NCBI RefSeq assembly: GCF_000330505.1
Contig: NW_004191664.1
Location: 10,577-34,020 of the forward strand
Origin: Entamoeba invadens IP1
Taxonomy: Eukaryota > Evosea > Mastigamoebida > Endamoebidae
Direction: 5' to 3'
DNA: 23,444 nucleotides
Shown here: in pieces, positions 1 to 9,952 of the stretch
How the letters are laid out: each line of letters starts with the position of its first letter
Position numbering within the stretch: position 1 is the stretch's first letter
Notes under the pieces: generated by a model
What the model saw: the letters and a program-made list of their open reading frames with translations, nothing else
Databases searched by the model: none
Told to the model about the DNA's origin: nothing
Made by a program: the position numbers and the translations under genes

Positions 1-12
1 GTTATTTTACTA

Positions 13-1894
13 GAGTACCGTGAAAATCACTGCGGCGTGAAATATACTGCGAATTGTTATGAGCAAAAATAATGTTATTGTTGCTTCTAAAACATAAAAA
101 ATAATTTTCTTTGTAAAAATGTTATATAATATGGCTATTAATAAAAACAAGGGTAAATTCGTAAAAACGAACATTCCAAACAACTCAAACTAGATATTGG
201 TTTTTATTTTATAGTTTTTAACAATTTATAACTTATAATACGAAACAATACATCAAAACATAATTACAAAAACGAATAAGTTAGGACATCGTATATTTAA
301 ATAATTAGTCCACTCTTTGGTTTTTATAAAACTCTATTTGATTTCTCTTCAGCTACGCGTTATTTTATGCTGGGAATATTCAAATTATTAACTTTTATTG
401 TATAAACATAATTCATCATCAAAAACAATATATTCAATCGTTATAATTATATAGAAATGCACAGTAATATAAACTCGAATAATTTTAGATGGAATAAACG
501 TATTAACATTTATATTATTATTAAAACAACAATTGTAATACAATAAAGTGAATACAGATATAATACAAAAACGTGTTATGAACATATCATATTAATAAAT
601 TAATAAAAATAAAAATATTTGATGATAACAAACTGTTAACGAACGTGGGTTTGTCGGGTATAATTATTTAATCACACATGTTTTAAAAAATAAATAATTT
701 GTTGAAATGAAAGAATTAAGTTGTTTGGGGTTCTTGTGTATTAACCCTTTTAAAATAATGATAATTTATAATAAAATTATCCATAATTAATCGACTAGTT
801 CAATTATATGATAATAATTATTAAAAAAAATAGTTTCACATTTAAAAAATATAATTTATTGTTGTTTAATTATAAATTTTTGTAATTGTTATGTTGATGT
901 TAATTAAATTTGCATGTTAATTAATTATTTCACTTGTTTGTTGTTTATTATATTTTAATTAAATTTATACTATATTAATAGTTCATTGTTAAATTTATTT
1001 GCTGTGAATTGTGATTGTATTTCCACAACATTCCACAATCAAAATAGACAGTGGTCATACAACCAACATGTCAAATATTTACTGAACAGTTTATATTACA
1101 GATGTTGCTATTAAATACATAATTATATTGTTTATTCATTTTGTTATTAAACCTTTTTTTGTGTCACGGTGTGACGGGTTAGATTCTTTCTTTAAATTTT
1201 TTAATCGAAAAATCAACGACTTTCATAAAACATATACAAGACATTGAGTAATGATTTTTTAAATAACAAATCATTATAAAATTAACCAAGGAATTCATTT
1301 TATACATCAGAATGAAATAATATTGCTAAGTGATTATTTGGTTATTAAAATTATGAGAACGATTTTTTATTGGTAATTTTTAATCTTTAACGACAATACA
1401 TTATTTTGCAAAACTTTATTGTTGAAAGGTGTTTATAATTTATCAAATATATGTACTGTCCAATAAAATTTTATTTCTTAAATCGATGTAACGGGTAAAT
1501 AAATATCAATTATTGACACATTTATTCACATTTTGAAAATATCAAAACATATTTTTTCTTGGTAAAATAATTTTTGGATATGTGAAACTATAATTTAGAA
1601 TTTGTCTTTTAGTAATAACAAAAAATTTAAAAACGTTTTGTTTTTCAATTAGAAAAGGAAAAAACAAAACCCTCATAAATAGTATATAAAAAACACCATT
1701 TTTTCCTCTTAGCACAATTTGTTGACTTAGCCTCAAAAGATTTTGTAGAACAAAATTGTCATTTTTCATTTTAACAGCCTCGAATAACAAAAAAAATTTA
1801 ACCCAAAATGTTTTAAAAACCCTTAATAACATTATTTTTGACCAATAACAATTCGCAGTAATATTTCACGCCGCAGTGATTTTTCACGGTACTC
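13..1894. mobile_element. Non-autonomous DNA transposon of 1882 bp with ~67-bp terminal inverted repeats
   Basis: The left end (13-79) begins GAGTACCGTGAAAATCACTG. The reverse complement of the right end (1828-1894) gives the same sequence with a few single-base indels and substitutions. Both ends are flanked by TA (11-12 and 1895-1896), which suggests a Tc1/mariner-type TA target duplication. If the termini are instead read as TAGAG...CTCTA, the flanks give a 3-bp TAC duplication (8-10 and 1897-1899), so the superfamily is not settled. The interior is very AT-rich and holds no convincing transposase. The only sizeable open frame (96 codons, minus strand, 1542-1832) is Phe/Lys/Leu-rich and unrecognised. 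This is most likely a deletion derivative mobilised in trans. Confidence 0.8.
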
Positions 1895-1989
1895 TATACA
1901 AATATTGTTATTAACTAAATTTATCAAAATAAGTGATTATTAAATATTAAAATATTAAACAGAAAAACTCAACAAGTATTAATAATTTA

Positions 1990-2503
1990 TTAGAACAAAA
2001 AAGCAAATGCAGGTGCCAACAGTGCAAAGACCTCAAACGCACCACTTGTGGTTTTGTACGAGTATGTCGATTTATCCACATTTGTCGAGTTCTGCAATCG
2101 TTTTCATATCCTTGTGGCTGCCTGTGTAGTCCGAGTTTTCAAAAGTTTTCAAGACAAGATTTTTCCCATAATTGCATATTGCTCAGACTCTTTTGATTTT
2201 CTAATGCACTCACCAAAGTAAAGTGATTCTCTTGGATTTCCATCTTCATTTGAAATTGAACACGATTTCCCATAGTACGTGTATTTTACAGCAACATAAT
2301 CAGGTAGATTGTACTTAATAACGCCTTCTGTTGCAACTTGTGAACTGGATCAACCAAGTGTTGCAGTCATTGGAATTGTATGTGTTGACGTACATGGTAT
2401 TCGGTTCATACTTTACATAATTGAATGTTGATTGGTAACACTTACCAAACCTTTTAATTGCTATTTCACTGAAATTGAACTTGGCCATATACCTCACAAA
2501 CAC
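1990..2503 (-). pseudogene. Decayed small Cys-containing protein gene, copy A, with hydrophobic C-terminus
   Basis: Read on the minus strand, three frames must be joined to follow one protein-like sequence. The first piece contains CYQSTFNYVKYEPNTMYV. A second frame carries YNLPDYVAVKYTYYGKSC, then GKNLVLKTFENSDYTG after another shift. The last piece ends in DKSTYSYKTTSG and a hydrophobic tail FEVFALLAPAFAFLF before a TAA at 1990-1992. Breaks lie near 2330, 2155 and 2075. The segments match copy B (2662-3018) motif by motif, so this is a real relic and not chance ORFs. I do not recognise the family by name. The hydrophobic tail could be a membrane or GPI-type anchor signal, which is inference. 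Confidence 0.6.
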
Positions 2504-2661
2504 TCAATTGTTGTTGTTTTGTAATTTGTTTGAATTTAATTTGGGCAAAAAGAGGCAAATTATTTTTTTTCCTTAAATTTGGATGAGTGGAACATATTAT
2601 TTTAAACATGTTTCAATATGTTATATATGTAAAGTATAATTTGTATTAGTACTGTGACACC

Positions 2662-3018
2662 TGGCTGCCAACTGGTTCGTCGTTGGTTAATTATCCTGTT
2701 GTCTACAACATCAACGATTGCATTGCTGTGAAGAACACTTTTGATAACAAGGGATGTGAAAATACAATTGATGACGCAAAACCCACAGAACATTAATACA
2801 CAGACGTTTGCACAATAATGGGTGTTGGATCGACCAGATATGCAATTGAAGGAAATAAACTTGTTTTGAAAACGTTCACAAACAAGGATTGCACACTCAC
2901 ATTTACTCTGAATGTTGAAAATGAAGAACTTGACAAATGTGATAAATCAACTTACTCGTACAAACAAATTAATAATTGCTCTTTATTAATATATTTCAAA
3001 ATGTTAAACATATCATAA
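2662..3018 (+). pseudogene. Decayed small Cys-containing protein gene, copy B
   Basis: A continuous + frame from TGG at 2662 runs through YNINDCIAVKNTFDNKGC to a TAA at 2794-2796. It resumes in the same frame with GNKLVLKTFTNKDC and ends LDKCDKSTYSYK. These blocks align with copy A (YNLPDYVAVKYTYYGKSC, GKNLVLKTFENSDY, LDKCG/DKSTYSYK). The 5' part, including any start and signal peptide, is missing. One in-frame stop interrupts the frame, and the hydrophobic tail of copy A is replaced by unrelated AT-rich codons. ATG at 2818 opens a 66-codon frame that could be called as a gene, but comparison with copy A argues it is only the 3' remnant. The product is unknown. Confidence 0.6.
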
Positions 3019-3459
3019 ATATTAAAAAATGCATTTCAGAATTATAATTCGACATTACTTTGATTGTTCACTTGTCTTACGTTATCAATAATATGTAAAC
3101 TTGATTAAGTTGATAATTAATACATAATACAAATATTAAAAGTTGTATATTTGTTTTTTTAACAATTTTAAAATTTTTAAAAAATATTTTTTTTGTTTTG
3201 AAAATACAACAATTATTTCCTCATTACAACTATGATAATTGAAACGATCGATTAAATTATTATAAATGAAGATTCAAATAACATTTGTTTTTAAATATCA
3301 ATAAATGTTATACCGGAAACCAATTTATTAGAATAATAAATAATATTACTTTATTAATTCCGATATAACACCAAGAATATTCAGACGAAAAAATCGATTG
3401 AAAAATCTTATATTAAATTTTACTGAATAACTTTTCACACATTGTTTTAGTAACGACTT
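3019..3459. other. AT-rich intergenic spacer
   Basis: This spacer lies between pseudogene copy B and the acetyltransferase promoter. It contains long A and T runs and no open frame or inverted repeat that I can defend. Confidence 0.5.
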
Positions 3460-3463
3460 CCAC

Positions 3464-3489
3464 TATAAAACGGCGCTTTATCAAATTCA
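3464..3489 (+). promoter_or_regulatory. Candidate Entamoeba-type core promoter of the acetyltransferase gene
   Basis: A TATA-like CTATAAAA (3463-3470) lies about 20 bp upstream of TCAAATTCA (3481-3489), which resembles the Entamoeba initiator AAAAATTCA. The ATG follows at 3503. This predicts a 5' leader of only about 15-20 nt, as is usual in Entamoeba. It is a motif match only. Confidence 0.45.
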
Positions 3490-3502
3490 CATCCAACAAA
3501 TT

Positions 3503-4111
3503 ATGGCCGAACACATACCCACTGAACGAGAGTTGATGTTAACAGGTAAGTTATACGACAGCACAGTTCCAGACTTGATAAACGAGCGAAGAGTCTGCAA
3601 CGAGAAGATCATTGCTTTCAATAACGAACCAAAAGAAGAGAAAAGAGACGTCATCCTTCGTGAACTTCTTGGGGCGTGTGGCGAAAATGTCACATTTCTT
3701 CCTCCATTCCACTGCGACTATGGAAAGTACATCCAAGTCGGCTCAACGACGTTTGCAAACTACAATTTGGTTGTTTTAGACGCAAACCCTGTCTATATTG
3801 GAAGTCATGTTCTAATTGGTCCCAACGTCACAATACTTGCAGGTACTCACCCAACAGATCCAACTATAAGAAACTCGCTTTTGGAGTACGGATTTCCAAC
3901 ACGAATCAAAGATGGTGCTTGGATAGGTACTGGCGCCATCATCATGCCAAATATCACAATCGGCGAAAATTCAGTTGTTGGTGCGGGGAGTGTCGTCACT
4001 AAGGATGTCCCAGACAACACCGTCGTTGCTGGTAATCCGGCCCGAGTCATCAGAAAAGTAGAAACACACCCGGGTTGGACTACACAAGACAGAAACGTGC
4101 CAATCAAGTGA
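3503..4111 (+). CDS. Maltose/galactoside O-acetyltransferase-like hexapeptide-repeat enzyme
   Basis: This 202-residue protein would transfer an acetyl group from acetyl-CoA to a sugar hydroxyl, probably in the cytosol since no signal peptide or membrane segment is visible. Residues ~6-58 form the helical maltose-acetyltransferase N-terminal domain (TERELMLTGKLYD, NEKIIAFN). Residues ~60-186 form the left-handed beta-helix of hexapeptide repeats (VYIGSHVLIGPNVTIL, IGTGAIIMPNITIGENSVV, VVAGNPARVI). His116 in LAGTHP is at the position of the catalytic histidine, and FHCDYG (69-74) is also typical. Length and architecture match complete bacterial Maa/LacA enzymes, so it looks intact. The start is the first ATG after a good initiator match. 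Bacterial-type acetyltransferases in Entamoeba are generally regarded as lateral acquisitions. The true acceptor sugar cannot be told from sequence. Confidence 0.93.
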   Translation: MAEHIPTERELMLTGKLYDSTVPDLINERRVCNEKIIAFNNEPKEEKRDVILRELLGACGENVTFLPPFHCDYGKYIQVGSTTFANYNLVVLDANPVYIGSHVLIGPNVTILAGTHPTDPTIRNSLLEYGFPTRIKDGAWIGTGAIIMPNITIGENSVVGAGSVVTKDVPDNTVVAGNPARVIRKVETHPGWTTQDRNVPIK

Positions 4112-4150
4112 TACTTTGTTTTATTTCTATTTATAATATTATTATAGTAC

Positions 4151-4174
4151 ATTATATTATATTATATTATATTA
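4151..4174. repeat. (ATTAT)n microsatellite
   Basis: About five units of ATTAT lie in the 92-bp spacer between the convergent acetyltransferase and LRR genes. The run probably lies in or near both 3' ends. Confidence 0.85.
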
Positions 4175-4203
4175 AAACAATAAAAACTTAAAACTACGAC
4201 TGT

Positions 4204-5211
4204 TTAAATTTTGTGAATTACTTTTGTGTCTGGACTGAAACAGCATTCTCCGATTACTTTAATTGACTTGGGCAGAACAATTTCAGCCAGTGAGTCACAG
4301 CCTTTGAAACATTTTCGCCCAATTTTAGTGACATAATTATTCATTTCTACACGACTCAAATTTTTATTACCTAGAAAGCAGTTTTGCCCGATAGAAGTCA
4401 CTAACTTTGGAATACAAACACTTTTGAGATTGCAATACATAAACGCATAATTGTTTAACTCCAACAAATTATCAGGCAAAACGATGTGTTGCAAATTTGA
4501 ACATCCATAAAATCCCGTGTGGCCAATATCGTGTATTTTACTTGGAAGAGTCACCGAAGTCAAATCTGTTGCATTCTCAAAGCAAAAGTCGGGCAACCAC
4601 GTCACAAAATTTGGGATTTGCAACGAGTGGAGTTTTGAATCATAAGTGTGTGTCCTCAAGTTGTAGTTACATGGATTTATCTGTTTGACGTCATCATAGT
4701 ATTCCCACTCTACTCGTTCATATTGGACACGCTTGAACTCAAATTTAGATATTCCGTTATTTGCATACATCGACTTTGTCATGGTGCGAGTTACTGTTTC
4801 ATACACTTCGTAGTCCCATATCACTATTTTGTAAAAGTCGATCTTCTCGAGTATTTCTTCAACTTTATTGGTGCTTTTTGTGTGCTTTTTCGAGTCTTCC
4901 GAATCGTCTGAGTCTGTCGAATTTGAGTCGGTGTCATCACTTGAAGTCGAAGAAGTCTCTGGAAACTCGGGAGGATATGTCTTTCTTATAATTTCATTTC
5001 CAAAAGTCTCATCTTTACGAGACCATATGTAGAGTGTCTCGATATTGGGAAAGTGCTTTATTGTCTTTCTGTTTAATGGGATTGGGTTGCAGTGAAACTT
5101 TTCCATGTTGTTTTGATATTTCTTACAAACAAATTCCAAGTTAATGAAATCGTCAATTGTTGTAAAGTACTGAGAAACAATCATCATATGATATCCATCT
5201 ATTGTGGACAT
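4204..5211 (-). CDS. BspA-like leucine-rich-repeat protein
   Basis: A 335-residue protein of the BspA/TpLRR-like (LRR_5) type, a large family in Entamoeba. Residues 1-60 are the usual N-terminal block (MMIVSQYFTTIDDFINLEFV, HFPNIETLYIW), which resembles an F-box-like cap. Residues ~83-118 are an acidic Ser/Asp/Thr-rich linker. From ~195 to 330 there are about six 23-residue repeats of the form L..V.LP..V..IG..CF..C, for example LTSVTLPSKIHDIG, LKSVCIPKLVTSIGQNCF and LAEIVLPKSIKVIGECCF. No signal peptide or membrane span is evident. The role is presumably protein binding; partners are unknown. A broken relative lies at 13983-14400. The ATG at 5209-5211 begins the conserved N-terminal block, which supports this start. 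Confidence 0.9.
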   Translation of the reverse strand: MSTIDGYHMMIVSQYFTTIDDFINLEFVCKKYQNNMEKFHCNPIPLNRKTIKHFPNIETLYIWSRKDETFGNEIIRKTYPPEFPETSSTSSDDTDSNSTDSDDSEDSKKHTKSTNKVEEILEKIDFYKIVIWDYEVYETVTRTMTKSMYANNGISKFEFKRVQYERVEWEYYDDVKQINPCNYNLRTHTYDSKLHSLQIPNFVTWLPDFCFENATDLTSVTLPSKIHDIGHTGFYGCSNLQHIVLPDNLLELNNYAFMYCNLKSVCIPKLVTSIGQNCFLGNKNLSRVEMNNYVTKIGRKCFKGCDSLAEIVLPKSIKVIGECCFSPDTKVIHKI

Positions 5212-5232
5212 GTGTTTTTGATTATTTTGTTT

Positions 5233-5249
5233 TGAAATTATTTAAAAAC
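5233..5249 (-). promoter_or_regulatory. Weak candidate core promoter of the LRR gene
   Basis: On the minus strand GTTTTTAAATAATTTCA contains a TATA-like GTTTTTAAA and an initiator-like AATTTCA about 22 nt before the ATG. The two parts are closer together than in characterised Entamoeba promoters, so this is tentative. Just upstream is a 9-bp inverted repeat (5245-5253 AAAACACAC and 5262-5270 GTGTGTTTT). Confidence 0.25.
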
Positions 5250-5731
5250 ACACTTTCAGTGGTGTGTTTTCTAATATCTATTTTTAAATTAATTTTATTT
5301 GATTAATAAAAATGTTATAATTAAATTTTATACTTCAATTGAATTAATTAAAAATACTTATGTTTGAAAGTTGAATGACATCACATTCAACATCTGGTTT
5401 TATCTAATTGAGTCTAATAAAAATTCAAATAGACTTTGAATTTTTACTATTAAAAACATTAAAATTTTAATTTTCTATAGTTTTTATGTGTTTTATGCTA
5501 TTTAATGTATCAATAACAAGCTATTAGTGATTTAACATATAAGCAGTTTTGAGTTATTTTGAATACCAAAGTGCAATGTAATACCATTGCATAAACTGTT
5601 ATTATGGTCAAAACATTCAGACGTTTATATTATAGTATTTGTTTAAATAAGTAAATGAAAATATGCTGATTAACAATAACAAGACATTAATATGTTATAA
5701 CATAACAAATTTTAACAACAATAAATAAATA
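5250..5731. other. Intergenic region with two perfect short hairpins
   Basis: This region separates the LRR promoter from the 3' end of the kinase gene. GTTGAATG (5370-5377) pairs with CATTCAAC (5384-5391). TAAAAATTCAAA (5418-5429) pairs with TTTGAATTTTTA (5435-5446) across a 5-nt loop. No gene is visible. The hairpins may be remnants of a small element or transcribed 3' structures. Confidence 0.6.
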
Positions 5732-8700
5732 TCACAATGATTCTAATTGTTTAATCACCATCTCAATATCAGGTCTGTCTTTTGGCGTTTGTTGCCACGC
5801 CTTAACAACAACATCTTTCTGTTTTTCAGTCAACATCTCTGTATTGGGACGTTTGCCATAACACACTGAGTCTGCAATATCCCACGCGTATTTGTAGACA
5901 TCCTTTGGAAATGCGTCACTCCACGTAAAACACTCATACATCGTAATTGCAAATGAATACACATCTGCCGCCTTCTTGTACTTCTCTTTGTTTAAGACTT
6001 CAGGCGCCATGTACTTTGGTGTTCCAATACCTTTTGTGAATGTCATGTTGGTCATCAGCATATTAATGTTTCGACTTGCTCCAAAATCAGTCAATTTCGC
6101 ATTCACTTTGTCATTCACATCAAGTGAAAAGACAAGAATGTTGTCTGGTTTAATGTCTCTGTGTAATATCCCGTTTTCATGTAAATACAAAATTCCTTTG
6201 GCTGCGTCAATCATCATTTTATTGCGAATTTGTAAGTCAATTTCATTTGAATTTTTGTGACTCATCAAATCCTTCAAACTTCCATATTGTGCATATTCAG
6301 TGACCATACACACTTTACTTGGTATAAACACGGCGCCATAAAAGTGGACGATAAAGTCACTCCGGAATTTGTCCAACATTGAAACTTCTTTGGTAAATTC
6401 ATCCATCACATTTTCTTGTGCACTTTTCATTCGTTTAATTACAACAGTGTTTCCCCTGTAATTTCCTTTGTATACAATACCAAAAGAGCCCTCCCCTATT
6501 TTGACACCTTCTATTAATTCGTCTGGATCAATTCGAATTGAAATCTTTGAAACAGCAGATATCCCAATTTCCTTGCAAATTGCTTTTTGTTGTGTATACG
6601 AATTTGCCACTAAAAGTATTTTACTTTCAATTTTGGAAGTACACGAAAGTGTCAGTAATATCTCAAATTCACACGCAAAGCCTTTTGGCAACACGACTAT
6701 TTGTGGATTACTCTCAATTTGATATTTCTGGTTTGTGAGTGTTTGTGTTGAAATTTGAATTTTCATGTTGTGTTTGGTGACGTTACCAACACACAACAAA
6801 TCTCTCTGCTTTTCGTTGACTTCGACTTCTTCGCCATCGTTGAAAACTATTTTTGTTTTATTTACCACAACGCCATCACCAACTGTCACAAATTGAATGT
6901 TCGACTTTGACATTTCAAATAGTGTCGTTGTCGTTTCAATGGACTTCTCTTTCAAATATTTTGAGACGTGTTTTACTATTAATACAATCACCAATATCGT
7001 CACAATGAGTATAACTATTATAAGAAGTACACCTATTAGTATAACCCACCACACAACATGTGAATTGCAGTAAGTGTCATTTGCACTTGGTGTGTGCCAA
7101 AATGAGCATCTTGTGCATTTTGAATGACCAACTTCTTTGCAATTTGTTATGAATGAAATATCAACACATTGTGAGTCAACCAAAACTTCATTTGTATCAC
7201 ATGAAGTACACGCGTATTTTGTTTGTACACACGTTAAACAAGTCGCATTACACTTTTCACACTCATTTGTGTTAACTGTGAAATACCCATCAGAACACTT
7301 TGAACATCCGTTTTGTGTTGTTTTTAATTGACACCCAACAATGTCGCTTTGTGGTTTGCATTCGTTATTGGACGTTCGATAATTTGTTAAATTGCACGTC
7401 AAACAGCTTTCTCTGTTGTTGCAAGTCCCACATTTGACGTCACATTTCTCACAATACAACCCACTTCTGTAATATCCATCATTACATTTGACACACCCAC
7501 CTGATGGTATAAACTGTGTACAAATGCCATTCAAGACGTTGTTTGTAATACACTTGTGGTCACTCAAAAACGTCCCTTCTTTGCATGAAAGACAAAATGT
7601 TGAATTTGAGATGCAGGTGTCACAGTTATCATCACAACTCACACACTTCCCAAATAATAAAAAGTATTTGTCGTTACAACTGACACACCCATATTGCGTT
7701 GTTTCTTTACAATTGGATTGTTCAATTTCTCCATTGTTTTGTATGCAATTTCCATTATCGTCTATCGTGTAATTGTTAGTACATTCAACACATTTATTAT
7801 TGAGTGTAAACACACACTTATCTTGTGTTACAGAACACCTCCCATTCTGTTCTGTTTCTTCATTGTTTTTGCAAGTTGTCGATTCACAACTACCACTCTC
7901 TGTGATTTCATAATTAGTTGAACATTTCATTGGCTTCTCAACATCACATTTCATCCAATTCGCATTATTTGTTGTGCAACTTATGCACTCGGAGTTATCT
8001 ATGTAATACCCATCTTTACAGTAAATAATGTCGTTGTAAAAATAAACCGATGTGTCAAGTGTTAAATGGCACATTCCATCATCTCCAAGATAATAGCCAT
8101 TATTACATACAATACACTTGTTGTTTTCACATATCATACAATTGACATCACTGCATGAACCACAATTGGCGTTGAGTTCTCCTTTATAACATTTAATACA
8201 ATTAATCCCATTCGTTGCTATACAGTCTTTGTTTGTTGTGCATTGTCCATTATCAATAACATAACCACTTGCACATTTAATACACACGTCTTCATTACCA
8301 ACTTCACAATTGTTATTAAATTGTACGCAATCATTACTGGCATTCAAATAATATCCATTTTCACATTCGACACAACAATTTTCCAAGTTGAATGTTTTAC
8401 AATTTTGTGATAGACCAACACACTTTCCATTTACAAGTTTTGTGTTTGTATTACATTTTAAACAAATTGTTTTTGACAACGAATTTTTCATCAAAATACA
8501 ATCCGGACTGATTGTATTGTAATTTTTATCATCCTCAAAATACAACACAGCAACATCACTCGCATTAAATGATTTGGTGAATGTTAAATTATTTACTTCT
8601 GTCACATTTTCTCCAAAGGATACAAAGCAATTTCCACCCATTGAAATAATATCGATAGTTCCTTCCAATTCAATTTTTATCTCTGTAATTTGACTGAATA

Positions 8701-9787
8701 TTTCAATATTAAAATTCAATTTTGGAGTTACTCTCAATGTGTGCGTTGTCGAATCGTAATTAAAAGAAAGTGGTTTTCCTATATTTGTGTCTGTTACAGT
8801 TAATATCCCAAATGAAAATTTGATACTAAAATAATTAAATAGCAATGTAATATTAACACGGACATCGTCTTTGATTTGAATTTCTTTGATATTATTTGCA
8901 TTATACATGTCAACATTTTTATCAATCACAAAAATTGTATTTAGCATTTGAACGTTTTTGAAATCGACAATTGAAACATTTTGATTCAAATTTAAATAGC
9001 AATTTGTGTCTGCGTCGTCACATGGACAGTGTGGATATTCAAACGCATAATTTTTATTTGCACTGTAACTCGTTTGATATTCACTTTGATTTAAAGTACA
9101 CACCACGGTTCTGTTTTGTGGTACATGTTTCGGACAAAATCTCATCAGTCTATTATTTGATAAAAGAAACGCAGTTCCATCAGTACAATTATAAGGGAAG
9201 TCTTTTGTATGTAAATGAGAGTCATCATTGTTAAAGTTAAAACAATTAGAATCGTTCATTGACAACACGTCAAAACAATTTGAATTTCCAGTGGGATTTG
9301 TTATATAAAAATTTTTATCGGTGGTATTAGTGTACAAGTGAAGCCAATTAGATTGCCATAACACAATTGGGGGCTTTTCAAGTTGTGGGTTTTTAATCAA
9401 CAATTCTCCACCAATTGAAAAAGAACCAAAAACTTTTATTGTCGAATTATCTTCGACAGTAAAATTATGTTCCGAGTGAAATGATCCATTGAGAACAACA
9501 GTAATGTCTTTGCTGATATAAAAAAGTTGAAAAGCATTCATCCAAGCTTTGGAATTGATTGTAATAACATTTGGAGATGAAATTAAAAGTGAACCAAATA
9601 TTGTCAGTGTAGTAAATCGAAAATCTTCATTTAAACACAAAGAATAAGTTGACGAATTGAACTGATTACAATTAAAATTTCCATTTGAACTAAAACCTAA
9701 AGATTGATCAATTCCGATTGGTTGACAGTCGCATTCATAAGATTGGGTTTTAAGCACAAAAAGCGTGAAAAACAAGAAATCAAACAT
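5732..9787 (-). CDS. Transmembrane receptor-like kinase (Entamoeba TMK family, CXXC-rich ectodomain)
   Basis: A 1351-residue type I membrane protein predicted to phosphorylate proteins inside the cell in response to surface signals. Residues 1-16 are a signal peptide (MFDFLFFTLFVLKTQS). Residues ~17-435 are an N-glycosylation-rich, beta-rich extracellular region. Residues ~440-905 are a long run of furin-like CXXC repeats (for example CVECENGYYL). The membrane span is ~911-938, starting VVWWVILIGVLL. A juxtamembrane domain (~945-1085) precedes a TKL-type kinase (~1090-1345). The kinase has glycine loop GEGSFG (1098-1103), beta-3 Lys1118, HRD 1209-1211 within HRDIKPDN, DFG at 1234 and APE at 1261, plus a C-terminal RP motif. 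All catalytic residues are present, so it should be active; DIKPDN suggests Ser/Thr specificity. E. histolytica has a large family of such kinases. A MITE lies 165 bp upstream of the start. The ligand is unknown. Confidence 0.96.
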   Translation of the reverse strand: MFDFLFFTLFVLKTQSYECDCQPIGIDQSLGFSSNGNFNCNQFNSSTYSLCLNEDFRFTTLTIFGSLLISSPNVITINSKAWMNAFQLFYISKDITVVLNGSFHSEHNFTVEDNSTIKVFGSFSIGGELLIKNPQLEKPPIVLWQSNWLHLYTNTTDKNFYITNPTGNSNCFDVLSMNDSNCFNFNNDDSHLHTKDFPYNCTDGTAFLLSNNRLMRFCPKHVPQNRTVVCTLNQSEYQTSYSANKNYAFEYPHCPCDDADTNCYLNLNQNVSIVDFKNVQMLNTIFVIDKNVDMYNANNIKEIQIKDDVRVNITLLFNYFSIKFSFGILTVTDTNIGKPLSFNYDSTTHTLRVTPKLNFNIEIFSQITEIKIELEGTIDIISMGGNCFVSFGENVTEVNNLTFTKSFNASDVAVLYFEDDKNYNTISPDCILMKNSLSKTICLKCNTNTKLVNGKCVGLSQNCKTFNLENCCVECENGYYLNASNDCVQFNNNCEVGNEDVCIKCASGYVIDNGQCTTNKDCIATNGINCIKCYKGELNANCGSCSDVNCMICENNKCIVCNNGYYLGDDGMCHLTLDTSVYFYNDIIYCKDGYYIDNSECISCTTNNANWMKCDVEKPMKCSTNYEITESGSCESTTCKNNEETEQNGRCSVTQDKCVFTLNNKCVECTNNYTIDDNGNCIQNNGEIEQSNCKETTQYGCVSCNDKYFLLFGKCVSCDDNCDTCISNSTFCLSCKEGTFLSDHKCITNNVLNGICTQFIPSGGCVKCNDGYYRSGLYCEKCDVKCGTCNNRESCLTCNLTNYRTSNNECKPQSDIVGCQLKTTQNGCSKCSDGYFTVNTNECEKCNATCLTCVQTKYACTSCDTNEVLVDSQCVDISFITNCKEVGHSKCTRCSFWHTPSANDTYCNSHVVWWVILIGVLLIIVILIVTILVIVLIVKHVSKYLKEKSIETTTTLFEMSKSNIQFVTVGDGVVVNKTKIVFNDGEEVEVNEKQRDLLCVGNVTKHNMKIQISTQTLTNQKYQIESNPQIVVLPKGFACEFEILLTLSCTSKIESKILLVANSYTQQKAICKEIGISAVSKISIRIDPDELIEGVKIGEGSFGIVYKGNYRGNTVVIKRMKSAQENVMDEFTKEVSMLDKFRSDFIVHFYGAVFIPSKVCMVTEYAQYGSLKDLMSHKNSNEIDLQIRNKMMIDAAKGILYLHENGILHRDIKPDNILVFSLDVNDKVNAKLTDFGASRNINMLMTNMTFTKGIGTPKYMAPEVLNKEKYKKAADVYSFAITMYECFTWSDAFPKDVYKYAWDIADSVCYGKRPNTEMLTEKQKDVVVKAWQQTPKDRPDIEMVIKQLESL

Positions 9788-9952
9788 TTTAATTGTATAT
9801 TTGAGATTAGATTGGAATCCTAAAAAGTAATTTGAACCATGGTAATAATTAGTTTTTTTAAATTAACACTAAAAACAACAATAATAATATTTGACATTAG
9901 AATATTTTTATCATAAATAAAGTTTTTGAAGAATACAAAAATTTGAAGCTTA
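9788..9952. other. Upstream region of the kinase gene
   Basis: The 165 bp between the kinase ATG and the neighbouring MITE is AT-rich. It must hold the kinase promoter if the MITE is not part of it. I see no clear initiator or TATA match. Confidence 0.4.

Noticed and set aside
388..585. 65-codon minus-strand ORF
   Set aside because: Low-complexity Ile/Tyr/Asn-rich reading of AT-rich transposon interior, with no motif or homologue pattern.
1542..1832. 96-codon minus-strand ORF inside the first element
   Set aside because: Phe/Leu/Lys-rich and starting inside the inverted repeat. It might be a transposase relic, but nothing in it is recognisable, so it is not called as a gene.
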